Shown: piece after piece, positions 54,172-63,748 of the stretch
Position numbering within the stretch: the stretch's first letter is position 1
How the letters are laid out: each line of letters opens with the position of its first letter
Assembly (NCBI GenBank): GCA_945865935.1
Contig: CAMBFI010000006.1
Coordinates: forward strand, 62,001-126,000
Direction: 5' to 3'
Source: Bordetella parapertussis
GTDB taxonomy: Bacteria > Pseudomonadota > Gammaproteobacteria > Burkholderiales > Burkholderiaceae_B
Length of the DNA stretch: 64,000 nt
Notes under the pieces: model-generated
The model's input: only the letters and a program-made list of their open reading frames with translations
Database searches by the model: none
Told to the model about the DNA's origin: nothing
Made by a program: the position numbers and the translations under genes

Positions 54172-54951
54172 TTATCGACCTACAAATTTTGGAGTCTGCT
54201 TGGCGAGAAACGATTTGTAGCCAATACGAAAATCTTCGGTATCAAAACAATCAAAACATTCTTCTCTCTCTTTGTCGGTCAGCGGCGCGGCGTCCTTGAG
54301 GCGCTGCGCAAACTGCTTGTGCCAACGAGCCACCAACGGCGCACCGGCAGCAATCCGCTGCGCTGTGGCGAATGCTTCAGCCGCAACCTGCTCATCGGGC
54401 ACCACGCGCGACACGAGACCAATTCGCAACGCTTCCTGCGCATCAATGATGCGACCTTCCAGCAAGAGCTCTAAGGCTTTAGACGAGCCGATCAAGGAGG
54501 CAATCGGCTCCATTTCGTCGTAGGCCATCACGAGACCAAGATTTTTAATAGGTGCACCAAAGCGGCTCGATGCACCACAAATACGCATATCGGCCAAGGC
54601 AGCAATCTCCATGCCACCCCCCACACAAATTCCATGTATCTGCGCCACAACGGGATGACGACAACTCTTTATTTTTTTAACGGTCTGATGCATAAAATGA
54701 CCGTACTCTGTTGCTTGCGCCTTGTTGGAGCGCTGCGTCTCAAACTCGCTAATGTCGTTACCTGGTGAAAAGGCCTTCTCGCCTGCCCCACGCAAAATAA
54801 TGCAACGCACATCATCTTGAGCGGACAACGCAACCATGGCATCGCCCAACTCTCCCCAAAGGGGTTTGGTCATCGCGTTTAATTTTTCTGGGCGATTGAT
54901 CGTCAGCGTAACGATGTCACCTTCACGAGATTGCAATAAGATTTCCGACAT
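54172..54951 (-). CDS. Enoyl-CoA hydratase/isomerase family protein
   Basis: This 259-residue crotonase-fold enzyme shows VTLTINRPEKLNAMTKPLWGEL, GAGEKAFSPGNDISEFE with the first oxyanion-hole region, HGICVGGGMEIAALADMRICGASSRFGAPIKNLGLV with the second, and EALRIGLVSRVVPDEQV. Hydratase, isomerase or hydrolase functions are all possible because the catalytic Glu pair is not obvious in the visible motifs. It precedes the CoA transferase by 4 bases and follows the OYE gene by 44 bases in the same direction. Confidence 0.92.
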   Translation of the reverse strand: MSEILLQSREGDIVTLTINRPEKLNAMTKPLWGELGDAMVALSAQDDVRCIILRGAGEKAFSPGNDISEFETQRSNKAQATEYGHFMHQTVKKIKSCRHPVVAQIHGICVGGGMEIAALADMRICGASSRFGAPIKNLGLVMAYDEMEPIASLIGSSKALELLLEGRIIDAQEALRIGLVSRVVPDEQVAAEAFATAQRIAAGAPLVARWHKQFAQRLKDAAPLTDKEREECFDCFDTEDFRIGYKSFLAKQTPKFVGR

Positions 54952-54995
54952 GTCATTTTTCCGTGGTTAGTTTGAACAATACATTAGCAAAATTA

Positions 54996-56087
54996 TCAGT
55001 CTAAGGACGGGTAATCCACATACCCTTTTGCGCCACCGCCATAGAACGTGGCACGATCATACGGTGTAAGTGCAACGCCGGTCTCCAAACGCTTTGGCAA
55101 ATCAGGGTTAGAAATAAAGAACCTACCGAAAGCAACCGCATCTGCCTGGCCCCCTACCAACGCAGTCTCAGCCCCCGCCTGGTCATACCCACCGGCCGCA
55201 AGAATTTTCCCCGAAAAATGGGGACGAAACAGCACCGAAGCACTTGGTTGATCCGCTTTAATCTTGTCCGATCCGCCCGCCATCGTCGAGCGGGGTTCGA
55301 TCAAATGCAAATAGGCTAGATTCAATTTATCCAACGCCTGAGTGACGTAGGTGAACAGTCCGATTGTGTCTTGATCAGACATATCGTTGAACGTGCCGTA
55401 AGGCGACAAGCGCACGCCAATGCGATCTGCCGGCCACACGCCTGCAACCGCTTGCATCACTTCTAACAATAAACGCGCTCTGTTCTCAATGGAACCACCA
55501 TATTGATCCGTGCGTTTGTTGGATCCTTCGTGCAAAAACTGGTCGAGTAGATAGCCATTTGCGCCATGCACTTCGACCCCATCGAATCCAGCGGCCTTGG
55601 CTTGCTTGGCTGCATGGACGTAGCTAGCGATCAACGTGGGGAGCTCTGCAAGTGTCAGCGCACGCGGGGTCTCATACGGTGCGAGCTCCCAGCTTGCCGT
55701 GTAGACCTTGCCTTGGGGCGCGACCGCAGAAGGCGCTACGGGTAAACCCTCTGTCGGATGCAGCGAAGAATGCGAAATTCGACCAACATGCCACAACTGA
55801 CAAACGATTTGCCCACCCTCGACATGCACAGCCTTGGTCACTTTCTGCCATCCGGCAACCTGAGCGTCAGAATAAATACCCGGTGTGGCTGGATATCCCT
55901 TGCCTTGCGCAGAGATTTGCGCTGCCTCGGAAATGATCAGACCAGCACTCGCGCGCTGCGCATAATATTGCGCCGCGAGGTCGCCGGGAACGTCCTCTGC
56001 CCCTGCACGCATGCGGGTCAAGGGTGCCATCACTACTCTATTTTTGAGTGCGAGTGCACCGAGCGAAACGGGGGATAACAGCTTCAT
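54996..56087 (-). CDS. Old Yellow Enzyme family alkene reductase (NemA-like)
   Basis: This 363-residue FMN TIM barrel reduces activated carbon-carbon double bonds. It has LGALALKNRVVMAPLTRMRAGAEDVPGDLAAQYYAQRASAGLIISEA, VCQLWHVGRISHSSLHPTEG, FDGVEVHGANGYLLDQFLHEGSNKRTDQYGGSIENRARLLLEV (His/Asn pair contacting the substrate) and VAFGRFFISNPDLPKRLETG. It is 44 bases upstream of the enoyl-CoA hydratase and is likely co-transcribed with the acyl-CoA genes, so the real substrate may be an unsaturated acid or its ester. Confidence 0.93.
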   Translation of the reverse strand: MKLLSPVSLGALALKNRVVMAPLTRMRAGAEDVPGDLAAQYYAQRASAGLIISEAAQISAQGKGYPATPGIYSDAQVAGWQKVTKAVHVEGGQIVCQLWHVGRISHSSLHPTEGLPVAPSAVAPQGKVYTASWELAPYETPRALTLAELPTLIASYVHAAKQAKAAGFDGVEVHGANGYLLDQFLHEGSNKRTDQYGGSIENRARLLLEVMQAVAGVWPADRIGVRLSPYGTFNDMSDQDTIGLFTYVTQALDKLNLAYLHLIEPRSTMAGGSDKIKADQPSASVLFRPHFSGKILAAGGYDQAGAETALVGGQADAVAFGRFFISNPDLPKRLETGVALTPYDRATFYGGGAKGYVDYPSLD

Positions 56088-56235
56088 GTGAACCCTATTT
56101 GAGTCTTGCCACTTAGAACAACTAAATACAATAATTTGATTCTACCCTCGGGCAAACCATTGGTCATATCGCTTGTAACAGCGCATTGCAGCCGCTATAG
56201 TTCATGTTGTTATTTAATCTATTCAGGAAATCGCC

Positions 56236-57864
56236 ATGACGACAGTCAAGTCACATACAAACGGATTTAACGGCTTACGCCGCGGTCTGCTCAGTTTAGC
56301 GCTGCTGGGATCGCTCACCCTCGCCGGTTGGAGCGTAACGACGTTGGCTCAGACCAAAGACCTGACCATTGCCTTGTCGACCCCGGTTACGACGGTTGAT
56401 CCCCATTTTCATAATCTGTCACCCAATAACGCAATGGCCGCGCACGTGTTTGAAACGCTGGTCAAAGCCGACGCAAGCCTAAAAACCTATCCCGGACTCG
56501 CAGAGTCATGGAAAGCCTTATCGGATACCGAATGGGAATTTAAACTGCGTAAAGGCGTCAAGTGGCACAACGGCGAGCCCTTCACTGCAGAAGACGTAGC
56601 AGCCACCATTAAGCGTATTCCTAACGTGCCAAACAGCCCCGCCTCGTTTGCGGTGTTTGTTCGAGCGATTAAAGAGGTCAAAATAATAGACCCGCACACC
56701 ATTCGTTTCACAACTGCCACCACCTATCCATTGTTGCCCACGGACATGGTTTCCGTCGCGATCGTTCCTAAGTCAGTGGCCGAGACTGCAAAAACAGAGG
56801 AATTTAATTCTGGCAAAGCAATGATTGGAACCGGTCCATTCCGCTTTCAAGAATATGTCTCCGGTGATCGAATCATTTTGGTACGCAATAAAGATTATTA
56901 CGGCGCCCAACAGAGCTGGGACAAGGTCACTTTCCGCATCATTACCAGCGCGCCTGCACGTGTTGCGGCGCTACTTTCAGGCGATGTGCAAATGATTGAA
57001 GGTGTACCGACCGCTGACGCAGCAAAACTCAGCAAGGATGCTCGGGTCACTGTTTCCAATGCCGTATCAAACCGCATGATCTACCTGCATCTAGACAGCA
57101 ATCGCGAGAAGAACTCGCCTTTTGTAACCATGGCCGATGGCAAGCCACTCGAAGCCAATCCCCTTCGTGATGCGCGTGTACGTCGTGCGATCAGCAAGAT
57201 GATCGATCGCAATGCCATTGTGTCGCGCGTCATGGAAGGGCAAGCGATTGCGGCGGGCCAGTTGCTCGACGAGTCGTTTTTTGGAACGAGTAAAAAGCTC
57301 AAGCCCGACGCCTACGACCCGGCAGGTGCAAAAAAGCTGATGGCGGAAGCAGGCTACCCCAATGGATTCGGCGTAACCTTGCACTCACCCAACAATCGCT
57401 ACATTAACGACGGTGCGACTGCACAAGCGGTTGCCCAGTTTCTCTCTCGCAATGGCGTCCCAACGAAAGTAGACACCATGCCTTCCAATATATTTTTTAC
57501 ACGGGCAAGTAAACTAGAGTTCTCGTTCATTTTAGCTGGCTGGGGAGCCGCCTCTGGCGACACCTCATCACCCTTGCGATCACTTTTAGCTACGTATAAC
57601 GCGAAAGCGGGGATGGGCGCCGCCAACCGGGGCCGTTTTTCTAGCCCAGAACTTGATGCGCTCATCGCCAAAGCTGTTGTGATTATTGATGATAAGCAAC
57701 GCGACGCTGCACTGGCGCTTGCAAGTGAAAAAGCCATCGAGCTCATGGGACTCATTCCATTGCATTACGAGGTCAGCACCTGGGCAACGCGCAAAGGGAT
57801 CAACTACACGGGACGCGCCGATCAATATACGTTAGCCCAAGATGCCAAGCTCGCCGGCAAGTAA
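56236..57864 (+). CDS. Peptide/opine-type ABC transporter substrate-binding protein (family 5)
   Basis: This 542-residue periplasmic binding protein has a signal (residues about 1-38, GSLTLAGWSVTTLAQT). Family 5 hallmarks are TKDLTIALSTPVTTVDPHFHNLSPNNAMAAHVFETLV, WEFKLRKGVKWHNGEPFTAEDVAATIKRI, GTGPFRFQEYVSGDRIILVRNKDYYG and RVRRAISKMIDRNAIV. It heads a five-gene transporter operon plus a deacylase. The ligand is a peptide or N-acyl amino acid; the deacylase supports the latter. Confidence 0.94.
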   Translation: MTTVKSHTNGFNGLRRGLLSLALLGSLTLAGWSVTTLAQTKDLTIALSTPVTTVDPHFHNLSPNNAMAAHVFETLVKADASLKTYPGLAESWKALSDTEWEFKLRKGVKWHNGEPFTAEDVAATIKRIPNVPNSPASFAVFVRAIKEVKIIDPHTIRFTTATTYPLLPTDMVSVAIVPKSVAETAKTEEFNSGKAMIGTGPFRFQEYVSGDRIILVRNKDYYGAQQSWDKVTFRIITSAPARVAALLSGDVQMIEGVPTADAAKLSKDARVTVSNAVSNRMIYLHLDSNREKNSPFVTMADGKPLEANPLRDARVRRAISKMIDRNAIVSRVMEGQAIAAGQLLDESFFGTSKKLKPDAYDPAGAKKLMAEAGYPNGFGVTLHSPNNRYINDGATAQAVAQFLSRNGVPTKVDTMPSNIFFTRASKLEFSFILAGWGAASGDTSSPLRSLLATYNAKAGMGAANRGRFSSPELDALIAKAVVIIDDKQRDAALALASEKAIELMGLIPLHYEVSTWATRKGINYTGRADQYTLAQDAKLAGK

Positions 57865-57914
57865 TCAACCAGTCGTTTGAGCTTGTAACTATTATCAAGA
57901 AAAGGCATTGATCC

Positions 57915-58892
57915 GTGACAGCTTTCGTCATTCGTCGTTTGGCTCAAGCCGTATTTGTTCTGTTTATCACATCAATTTTGGTATTTGGAGGCTTGTATCT
58001 CGTTGGAGACCCCATCGAGATACTCGTCCACCCCGAAGCAGATCAAATTGAAAGAGACCGTGCACGTGTCGCCCTGGGACTAGACAAACCTCTGGTTGAG
58101 CAATACCTGACGTTTCTCAAAGGGGCGGTAACGGGCAACCTAGGCAAATCCTTTGTCTACGCGCGTCCTGCACTCGATGTTATTTTCGAACGTATGCCAG
58201 CCACGATGGAGCTTGCCGTATTGGCAATGCTGATATCGATCGTGCTGGGCATTCCTCTTGGACTCTATGCGGGGCTTAGGCCAAACTCGTTCATATCCCG
58301 CGGTATCATGACGGGGTCCATTGTTTGTTTCTCGTTACCCACTTTTTGGGTGGGTTTATTGCTGATCTTGTTATTTGCGGTAACGCTCGGTTGGCTACCC
58401 TCAACAGGACGAGGTCCCACCGAAGATATTTTCGGCCTTCAGCTTTCTATTTTTAGTCTCGAGGGTTTGAAATACGCGTTACTCCCTGCTTTGAATTTAG
58501 CCCTCTTGAAACTCGCGCTGATTATTCGACTCACACGCGCACAGACACGCGAACAAAGCCTGCTTGATTACATTAAGTTTGCTCGAGCGAAAGGCTTGAG
58601 AACCTCTCGTGTGATCGGGGTCCATCTCCTGAAAAATATTCTGATTCCTTTAGTCACCGTCATTGGACTAGAGCTTGGCTCCGTGATTGCTTACGCGATT
58701 GTGACAGAGACGATTTTTGCGTGGCCCGGAATGGGCAAACTCGTCATCGACTCTATCTTTCAGCTCGACCGACCGATTGTGGTGGCTTACCTTTTAGTGG
58801 TCGTTTGCATGTACATCATCATTAACCTTGTCGTCGACATCCTCTACTCCTTGCTCGATCCGCGCGTTCGCATATCGGAGCAACACGGATGA
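57915..58892 (+). CDS. ABC transporter permease (DppB/OppB-type)
   Basis: This 325-residue inner-membrane permease starts at GTG 57915. It has an N-terminal helix VFVLFITSILVFGGLYLVG, a periplasmic loop, then five more helices with the EAA-like loop FARAKGLRTSRVIGVHLLKNILIPLVTVIG, which docks the ATPases. It lies 50 bases after the binding-protein gene and overlaps the DppC-type gene by four bases, with ATGA. Confidence 0.93.
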   Translation: MTAFVIRRLAQAVFVLFITSILVFGGLYLVGDPIEILVHPEADQIERDRARVALGLDKPLVEQYLTFLKGAVTGNLGKSFVYARPALDVIFERMPATMELAVLAMLISIVLGIPLGLYAGLRPNSFISRGIMTGSIVCFSLPTFWVGLLLILLFAVTLGWLPSTGRGPTEDIFGLQLSIFSLEGLKYALLPALNLALLKLALIIRLTRAQTREQSLLDYIKFARAKGLRTSRVIGVHLLKNILIPLVTVIGLELGSVIAYAIVTETIFAWPGMGKLVIDSIFQLDRPIVVAYLLVVVCMYIIINLVVDILYSLLDPRVRISEQHG

Positions 58893-59791
58893 CCGAATCA
58901 GTACAAAAAATAGCAAAGGTTCAAACGCCTTTCAAACGCCTTTGCAGTCAGTTTGCCGAAAGCCCCGTCGCGTTAGTTGGCCTAGTCGTTCTGCTTGCGG
59001 TGATCTTTGTTGCGGTGTTTGCGCCGCTCATCTCTCCACAGAATCCCTATGATCTATCCAAACTAGATCTCATGGATGCTCGCTTGGCTCCTGGTGAAAT
59101 CGGTTTAGGAGGGCAACACTATTTGCTCGGAACCGATGGTCAAGGACGCGATATGGTGTCCGCTATTTTTTACGGGCTCCGCGTGTCGCTATATGTCGGT
59201 TTAACGAGCGGCATCATTGCGCTCGTGATTGGCAGTGTGCTGGGGGTACTGGCTGCTCATCTCGGTGGGCGGTTTGAGCAAATCATCATGCGAATAGTCG
59301 ATATTCAACTTGGTTTCCCAGCCATACTCGTCGCCCTTGTATTACTTGCAGTGCTGGGCAAAGGTGTAGATAAGATCATCATCGCTTTGGTAAGCGTGCA
59401 ATGGGCCTACTACGCGCGAACCGCTCGCTCAGCCGCTCTGGTCGAACGAGGCAAAGAGTATGTCGAGGCCGCACGTTCACTGGGTCTCAAAGGTTCGCGC
59501 ATTGTGTTGCGGCACTTGCTTCCCAACGCCATGGCTCCTCTGATCGTTGTTGGCACAGTCCAAGTCGCGCATGCCATCGCTCTAGAGGCCACCCTTTCCT
59601 TCCTGGGCCTTGGATTGCCCGCAACGGAACCCTCTTTAGGTTTATTGATTTCGAACGGCTATGAATATTTGTTATCCGGAAAATACTGGATCAGCGTTTA
59701 TCCTGGGATCGCCTTGTTGATAACAATCCTTGCGATCAATCTCGTTGGTGATCAGTTACGTGACATCCTGAATCCGAGGCTCTCACGATGA
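58889..59791 (+). CDS. ABC transporter permease (DppC/OppC-type)
   Basis: This 300-residue second permease has the usual N-terminal helix (LVGLVVLLAVIFVAVFAPLISP), the characteristic LGTDGQGRDMVSAIFYGLRVSLYVGL segment, and an EAA loop EAARSLGLKGSRIVLRHLLPNAMAPLIV. It forms the channel with the 57915 gene product. Four-base overlaps on both sides show tight coupling. Confidence 0.93.
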   Translation: MTESVQKIAKVQTPFKRLCSQFAESPVALVGLVVLLAVIFVAVFAPLISPQNPYDLSKLDLMDARLAPGEIGLGGQHYLLGTDGQGRDMVSAIFYGLRVSLYVGLTSGIIALVIGSVLGVLAAHLGGRFEQIIMRIVDIQLGFPAILVALVLLAVLGKGVDKIIIALVSVQWAYYARTARSAALVERGKEYVEAARSLGLKGSRIVLRHLLPNAMAPLIVVGTVQVAHAIALEATLSFLGLGLPATEPSLGLLISNGYEYLLSGKYWISVYPGIALLITILAINLVGDQLRDILNPRLSR

Positions 59792-60783
59792 CAAACTTAC
59801 TCTCCATTAAAAATCTGCGAACGGAATTTGATACCCGCAACGGCTTACTCCCTGCGGTCGCGGATGTCTCGATCGAGCTCGCGCGTGGTCAAGTACTTGG
59901 ACTGGTGGGCGAATCAGGCTCAGGCAAATCGGTAACAGGCTTTTCTATTCTCGGACTAGTGGATCTGCCTGGACGTATCGCCTCAGGCAGCGTTATCTTT
60001 GACGGACAAGAACTTGTAGGGTGTGATCAAGAGTCTCTGAGGAAGTTGCGTGGCAAGCGTATCGCCATGATTTTTCAAGATCCGATGATGACACTCAATC
60101 CTGTTCTGACCGTCGAGACGCAGATGGTCGAAACCGTGCTCGCGCACGAAGCTGTCAGTAAGGCGGTTGCCCGCAGCCGTGCGGTTGAAGTCTTGGGTAA
60201 AGTGGGCATTGCCTCGCCCTCCGAGCGAATTGGACAATATCCTCATCAGTTTTCGGGCGGGATGCGGCAACGCGTTGCGATCGCAATTGCAATGCTCCAT
60301 CGCCCAGACCTCATCATCGCCGACGAGCCAACGACAGCGTTGGATGTCACGGTGCAAGGCCAAATTCTGTACGAGATGCAACAACTGGTTAGCAACTCCG
60401 GCACAGCCCTGATTTGGATTACACACGATCTCGCTGTGGTGGCTGGCTTGGCCGACCATATTGCCGTGATGTACGCGGGTCGAATTGTCGAATACGGCAC
60501 GGCTGAAGCCGTATTAAATGATCCGCGCCATCCCTATACGCGTGGACTTCTTGACTCCGTACCCACCACGACCACACCTGGCATGCGCTTAAGACAAATT
60601 CCTGGTGCGACACCTTCCATCACCGAGCTGGGTGCCTCGTGCGCCTTTGCTGCACGCTGTAACTATGTTCAAGCTGCTTGCACTCAGATGCCAGACATGT
60701 CATCGCTTGGTGCACATCAGGTGCGCTGTTGGCACCCTTTGATGCCTGGGCATGTGACTAAGCACAGCGAGGTTTCGCGATGA
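59788..60783 (+). CDS. ABC transporter ATP-binding protein (DppD/OppD-type)
   Basis: This 331-residue ATPase has Walker A LVGESGSGKSVTG near 38-50, Q-loop FQDPMMTLNPVLTV, signature HQFSGGMRQRVAIAIAML, Walker B LIIADEPTTALDVT and the switch His in WITHDLAVV. The C-terminal CAFAARCNYVQAAC region is the oligopeptide-type (Fe-S-capable) tail. It overlaps both neighbours by four bases. Confidence 0.95.
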   Translation: MTNLLSIKNLRTEFDTRNGLLPAVADVSIELARGQVLGLVGESGSGKSVTGFSILGLVDLPGRIASGSVIFDGQELVGCDQESLRKLRGKRIAMIFQDPMMTLNPVLTVETQMVETVLAHEAVSKAVARSRAVEVLGKVGIASPSERIGQYPHQFSGGMRQRVAIAIAMLHRPDLIIADEPTTALDVTVQGQILYEMQQLVSNSGTALIWITHDLAVVAGLADHIAVMYAGRIVEYGTAEAVLNDPRHPYTRGLLDSVPTTTTPGMRLRQIPGATPSITELGASCAFAARCNYVQAACTQMPDMSSLGAHQVRCWHPLMPGHVTKHSEVSR

Positions 60784-61763
60784 CTGAGTTATTAACGTTT
60801 GAAAAGGTGTCAAAGCGCTTTGGTCGAAAGCTGGATATTTTTGAAAAAATTGCACGAACAATTGGCGCAGATATTCAAGCCCACACCGTGCACGCCGTCG
60901 ATCACGTGTCATTCAGTATTCATGATGGGGAAGTCGTTGGTCTTGTGGGAGAGTCTGGCTGCGGCAAGTCAACGCTGGGCAGATTAGGTTGCGGCTTGCA
61001 CACTCCAACCGAGGGCACGGTGCGCTACCGCGGATTGCCACTCGAAACACATAGCGGGATTCGTCGACCCATTCAACTTATTTTTCAAGATCCCTTTGCC
61101 TCGCTTAACCCGCGCATGCGTGTGCTTGATATTGTTGGAGAAGCACCGCGCGTACACGGTTTGATTGACCGAGCAGAGGTCAGTGATTACGTGGCGAATT
61201 TACTTAAACAAGTCGGTTTAGATCCCACGTATATGCAACGCTATCCGCATCAGTTTTCTGGCGGACAGCGCGCGCGCATCGGTATCGCTCGCGCCCTAGC
61301 GGTGAAGCCTGAGTTCTTGGTGTGCGACGAAGCTGTCGCAGCGCTTGATGTATCGATCCAGGCACAAGTACTGAATCTCTTTATGGATTTGCGTGATGAC
61401 TTGGGCTTAACCTACATGTTCATCAGCCACGATTTGGGCGTGGTCAGACACCTCTCGAATCGTGTGGTGGTGATGTATCTTGGTCGCGTAGCAGAAATCG
61501 CTCCAACCGAAGAGCTGTTTGCCGAGCCAAACCATCCCTACACACAAGCCTTGCTGCAAGAGATCCCTCGTATTGATCGCACGCATCGTACCTTTGTGCC
61601 GATCCGCGGCGAAATCCCCTCGCCGCTTGCACCACCCTCTGGCTGTCATTTCCACCCGCGCTGCCCGCACGCGATGCCGCGCTGCGCCCAGGAAGCACCG
61701 ACCCTTCGCGAAATTAGCCCCGGGCGACTCTCCGCCTGTCACCTTAACGATCCTGCCACCTGA
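60780..61763 (+). CDS. ABC transporter ATP-binding protein (DppF/OppF-type)
   Basis: This 327-residue second ATPase has Walker A LVGESGCGKSTLGRL, Q-loop FQDPFASLNPRMRVLD, signature FSGGQRARIGIARAL, Walker B FLVCDEAVAALDVS, in which Ala replaces the usual Pro and the Ser of the D-loop region is altered, and switch ISHDLGVVRHL. The C-terminal PSGCHFHPRCPHAMPRCAQ is the typical Cys-rich tail. It overlaps the DppD-type gene by four bases and precedes the deacylase by 3 bases. Confidence 0.95.
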   Translation: MTELLTFEKVSKRFGRKLDIFEKIARTIGADIQAHTVHAVDHVSFSIHDGEVVGLVGESGCGKSTLGRLGCGLHTPTEGTVRYRGLPLETHSGIRRPIQLIFQDPFASLNPRMRVLDIVGEAPRVHGLIDRAEVSDYVANLLKQVGLDPTYMQRYPHQFSGGQRARIGIARALAVKPEFLVCDEAVAALDVSIQAQVLNLFMDLRDDLGLTYMFISHDLGVVRHLSNRVVVMYLGRVAEIAPTEELFAEPNHPYTQALLQEIPRIDRTHRTFVPIRGEIPSPLAPPSGCHFHPRCPHAMPRCAQEAPTLREISPGRLSACHLNDPAT

Positions 61764-61766
61764 CAC

Positions 61767-62732
61767 ATGAAACGAAGCCATTCTGTTGAATTACAAGCCC
61801 CAGACTTAAGCGCGTGGGAAAACTCCAATACGGATGTGCCCTTTGTTTGGAGCTTCGACTCCGGCAAACCCGGTCCGCATGTGATGGTCCAAGCCCTCAC
61901 GCACGGTAACGAGATTTGTGGCGCGATCGTGGTTGATTGGCTGATGCAGCAAAAGGTACGACCCAAGGCAGGACGTTTAACAATTGCTTTCGCCAACATG
62001 CTGGCCTACGCAAATTGGGATCCGTTAAACCCCAGCAAAAGTCGTTTTGTAGACGAAGATTACAACCGCGTCTGGGGTGATGACGTCCTTCTGGGTAGTC
62101 GTGATTCCGCAGAGCTACGGCGTGCTCGCACTCTGCGCCCTTTTGTGGATAGCTGCGATTACCTGCTGGATATTCACTCGATGTCAGAGCCCTGCGCCCC
62201 CATCATGGTTTGTGGTGCAACCGGACAAGGAGGCGAGAAAAGCGCCGCGCTTTCTAAGCTGCTTGGCCTACCAGAGAACCTACTCATCGACACCGGACAC
62301 CCTGCCGGTCTACGCATGATCGAACGCGGCGGTTTCGGCAAACCGAATGATCCGCGCACGGGTCTGCTCATTGAGTGCGGTCAGCATTGGGAGAAGTCAT
62401 CGGTTGATGTGGCCAACGACTCACTGTTACTGTTTCTCAAACACTTCAGTGTGATCGATGCGGCCTTCGCGCAAGCCCACTTGCGGCAACCGCTACCCGC
62501 TAGACAACGCATCATCCGTGTAACAGAGGCCGTTGTCGCTAAATCTACGGGTTTCAGCTTTAACAAGCCCTACACTGGTTTGGAAGTGATCACGAAGAAA
62601 GGCGATTTAATCGCCACGGATGGGGATCAACGTATCGTCGCCCCCTACGACAACACCGTGCTCGTGATGCCATCCACGTCCAACGTACGTGTGGGAGCAA
62701 CCACAGTACGTTTTGGACGTTTCGAAGACTGA
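61767..62732 (+). CDS. Succinylglutamate desuccinylase/aspartoacylase family deacylase
   Basis: This 321-residue zinc carboxypeptidase-fold enzyme has VQALTHGNEICG with zinc ligands His46 and Glu49, DYLLDIHSMSEPCAPIM with His137, and a C-terminal beta domain with GLEVITKKGDLIA. The family removes acyl groups (succinyl, acetyl or aspartyl) from N-acyl amino acids. It starts 3 bases after the last ATPase, so it is expressed with the importer and very likely hydrolyses the imported ligand. Confidence 0.9.
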   Translation: MKRSHSVELQAPDLSAWENSNTDVPFVWSFDSGKPGPHVMVQALTHGNEICGAIVVDWLMQQKVRPKAGRLTIAFANMLAYANWDPLNPSKSRFVDEDYNRVWGDDVLLGSRDSAELRRARTLRPFVDSCDYLLDIHSMSEPCAPIMVCGATGQGGEKSAALSKLLGLPENLLIDTGHPAGLRMIERGGFGKPNDPRTGLLIECGQHWEKSSVDVANDSLLLFLKHFSVIDAAFAQAHLRQPLPARQRIIRVTEAVVAKSTGFSFNKPYTGLEVITKKGDLIATDGDQRIVAPYDNTVLVMPSTSNVRVGATTVRFGRFED

Positions 62733-62742
62733 GTTCTGTGTC

Positions 62743-63723
62743 TTATTGCTGAACGGTGATCTTACGATCACGAATGATTTTGCCCCAAGTGTCTGACTCC
62801 TTAGCAATATATTTTGCTAAGTCGTCACGCGTGCCTGGAGTAAGCGTCAGGCCTTTGTCCCGCAGTTCTTTTGAGGTGACGGGATCCGTGATGACCTTGA
62901 TCAACTCTTTGTTCCAGCGATCCAGTATTGTTGGTGGTGTTTTTGCCGAGGCGACAAACGCGTACCAGTTGTCAGCGTCAAAACCTGGGTAGCCCGACTC
63001 GGCGATAGTCGGGATCTCTGGAAAAATATCGACGCGTTTGCTGCTCGTCTGCGCCAAGGCAACTAGCTTGCCCGAACGGATGTGAGGTGCAGCAGATGGT
63101 AGAGCTGCATAGTAGACCGTGACACGATTACCCATCACATCGACGGTTGCAGCCCCACCCCCTTTGTATGGTACGTGGACGATATCAACACCGGCACGCT
63201 GGTTAAATAACTCACCCTGGAGGTGCGAGGCCGAACCAGAACCCGTCGAGGCGAACGTCAATTTGCCCGGTTCTTTTTTGGCAAGATCCACCAAGTCCTT
63301 TAGGCTCTTGATTCCGGATTCAGGTGATACCAACAGGACATTCGGAAAACTACCGCCCATTGCAAGCGGTGCGATATCCTTGACGGGGTCGTAAGGAATT
63401 TTCATCAAGTGCGAAGCAATCGACAGCGGACCGATCGAACCAAGCATAATCACCGAGCCATCAGCGGGGCCGGTCACAACGGTGTTCGTTGCGATATTGC
63501 CCCCCGCCCCGGGCTTATTGTCCACAACGACTTTAATCCCAAGGTTCTCTGACAACTTCTTACCGATCACGCGCGCGGCGATGTCATTCGCACCGCCTGG
63601 AGGGAATCCTACATAGAGCGTCACGCCTTTCGAGGGCGGAAACTCCTGCGCAACAACTTGCGTTGCCATGCAACCTAGTGAAACGGCCGTCGCTGTTAGC
63701 ACGGTCAAAAAAGTTTTTTTCAT
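62743..63723 (-). CDS. Bug-family (TctC-like) periplasmic solute receptor
   Basis: This 326-residue receptor starts at ATG 63723 (MKKTFLTVLTATAVSLGCMA, cleaved near VVAQ); a longer upstream frame has no homology. The mature part shows KGVTLYVGFPPGGANDIAARVIG, VVDNKPGAGGNIATNTVVTGPADG, MKIPYDPVKDIAPLAMG, KKEPGKLTFASTGSGSASHLQGELFN and VPYKGGGAATVDVMGN. It converges on the deacylase gene (10 bases). It is the fourth orphan Bug receptor in the window. Confidence 0.94.
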   Translation of the reverse strand: MKKTFLTVLTATAVSLGCMATQVVAQEFPPSKGVTLYVGFPPGGANDIAARVIGKKLSENLGIKVVVDNKPGAGGNIATNTVVTGPADGSVIMLGSIGPLSIASHLMKIPYDPVKDIAPLAMGGSFPNVLLVSPESGIKSLKDLVDLAKKEPGKLTFASTGSGSASHLQGELFNQRAGVDIVHVPYKGGGAATVDVMGNRVTVYYAALPSAAPHIRSGKLVALAQTSSKRVDIFPEIPTIAESGYPGFDADNWYAFVASAKTPPTILDRWNKELIKVITDPVTSKELRDKGLTLTPGTRDDLAKYIAKESDTWGKIIRDRKITVQQ

Positions 63724-63748
63724 GTTTTGTCCCAGTTCAAATGTATCG

